Positions 13,711-14,226 of a DNA stretch of 14,226 nucleotides are shown piece by piece. A model generated the notes under the pieces. The model made no database searches and was not told where the DNA came from. It saw nothing but the letters and a program-made list of their open reading frames with translations. Each line of letters begins with the position of its first letter. Positions within the stretch are counted from its first letter, which is position 1. Source of the DNA: Planctomycetia bacterium (GTDB taxonomy: Bacteria > Planctomycetota > Planctomycetia > Pirellulales > UBA1268); contig RGVT01000033.1 in NCBI GenBank assembly GCA_010027105.1, forward strand, positions 1 through 14,226. The letters are read 5' to 3'. The position numbers and the translations under genes were made by a program.

Positions 13711-14201
13711 GCCGTCCGGCGGGCGGCATACAACAGCAGGCCCGCCACCGTCTTCGCGTCCTCGATGCGGCCGTCGCGGCACATGGCGAGCGCCTCGTCG
13801 AGAGGCACGACGCGGGTCCGGATCTGCTCCCCCGGCTCGAGCGCCTGCGGCCCTGGCACGAGGTCCTCCGCCACGAAGAGATGCATCCGCTCGCGCAGGA
13901 TGCCGGGCGACATCCACAGCCCTCCGGCGGGCGTGATCCGGCCCGCGCGATACCCCGTCTCCTCGGCGAGCTCGCGGGCCGCCGCCGCCACGGTCGATTC
14001 CTCCCGGTCGAGCGTGCCGGCGGGCAGCTCGAGGAGCGTCGCCCCCACCGCCACGCGCACCACCTCGACGAGGCACACGTCGCGCGCGGAGACGACCGGC
14101 ACGACGACGACGCTGCCGGGGTGCTCCACCACGTCGCGCACCCGAGCCGCACCCGGTTCCTGGATCCGCACCACGCGGAACCGCGGAGTGACGAGCGTCA
14201 C
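13671..14201 (-). CDS. Nudix hydrolase, ADP-ribose pyrophosphatase-like
   Basis: A 176-residue cytoplasmic hydrolase of nucleoside-diphosphate derivatives. The Nudix box is perfect: G62-x5-E68-x7-R76-E77-L-x-E80-E81-x-G83-Y, with LELPAGTLD just before it, as in NudF/ADP-ribose pyrophosphatases. The glutamates bind Mg2+. YRAGRITPAGGLWMSPGILRE, in two parts, continues the family fold, and VPLDEALAMCRDGRIEDAKT (132-151) is its typical C-terminal helix. ADP-ribose is the best guess for substrate, but ADP-sugars such as ADP-glucose are possible. The GTG at 14201 is the first start in view; the frame remains open to the right edge, so the true start may lie outside. Its 3' end overlaps the flippase-like gene by 40 bases on the opposite strand. 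Confidence 0.9.
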   Translation of the reverse strand: MTLVTPRFRVVRIQEPGAARVRDVVEHPGSVVVVPVVSARDVCLVEVVRVAVGATLLELPAGTLDREESTVAAAARELAEETGYRAGRITPAGGLWMSPGILRERMHLFVAEDLVPGPQALEPGEQIRTRVVPLDEALAMCRDGRIEDAKTVAGLLLYAARRTAHAEPPGAGSASG

Positions 14202-14226
14202 CTCACCGCCGCGGGCCGACGGCGGC

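Noticed and set aside
10603..14076. A very long open frame on the minus strand across the exosortase, peptidase-like and flippase-like genes.
   Set aside because: Its translation is Arg/Ala/Gly/Pro/His-rich low complexity without any motif, while recognised genes occupy other frames. High GC content makes such stop-free frames common.

Overview
The window reads as a chromosomal segment of a GC-rich bacterium, most probably a planctomycete (Pirellula/Rhodopirellula-like). The reasons are the exosortase/EpsI pair next to a Wzc-like autokinase, a stand-alone RNA polymerase alpha-CTD-like protein, frequent GTG starts with variable Shine-Dalgarno sequences, and uncharacterised proteins of a kind I associate with that phylum. 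The taxonomic call is an inference from protein style; there is no rRNA or tRNA gene here to confirm it. Thirteen complete or nearly complete genes plus one gene cut by the left edge fill the window. I see no insertion sequence, phage gene, CRISPR array or RNA gene.

Layout. At 1-186 (minus) lies the N-terminus of a small secreted Cys- and Ala/Pro-rich protein. At 367-2506 (minus) three genes with two 4-base ATGA stop/start overlaps form a cassette: a four-helix membrane protein with a soluble beta-rich C-terminal domain, a small arrestin-like protein, and a small P-loop ATPase. At 2610-2909 (minus) is a 99-residue alpha-CTD-like protein. It is divergent from a UvrD/PcrA-type helicase (3084-5459, plus), and a TATAAT-like island lies between them.

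From 5523 to 12611 everything is on the minus strand. In transcription order it holds a prepilin-peptidase-like membrane protein (11784-12611), an exosortase (10626-11711), a Wzz/Wzc-type chain-length regulator and tyrosine kinase (8334-10568), an EpsI-like protein (7585-8301), GDP-mannose 4,6-dehydratase (6466-7518) and GDP-L-fucose synthase (5523-6455). This is an envelope/exopolysaccharide locus. Gmd and Fcl convert GDP-mannose to GDP-L-fucose, the Wzc-like protein would control polymer export and length, and exosortase with EpsI would process C-terminally tagged exported proteins. On the plus strand, 12703-13710 encodes a flippase-like (LPG_synthase_TM) membrane protein. Its 3' end overlaps by 40 bases that of a Nudix ADP-ribose pyrophosphatase-like gene (13671-14201, minus).

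Most notable points: (1) the GDP-L-fucose synthase has lost the second half of its GxxGxxG nucleotide-binding loop exactly where the DNA carries a perfect 18-bp inverted repeat, which looks like a template-switch mutation or a sequence artefact; (2) the overlapping membrane/arrestin-like/ATPase cassette is an uncharacterised system candidate; (3) the stand-alone alpha-CTD keeps nearly all DNA-contact residues of RpoA; (4) the prepilin-peptidase-like protein keeps its CxxC pairs but lacks the catalytic aspartates.
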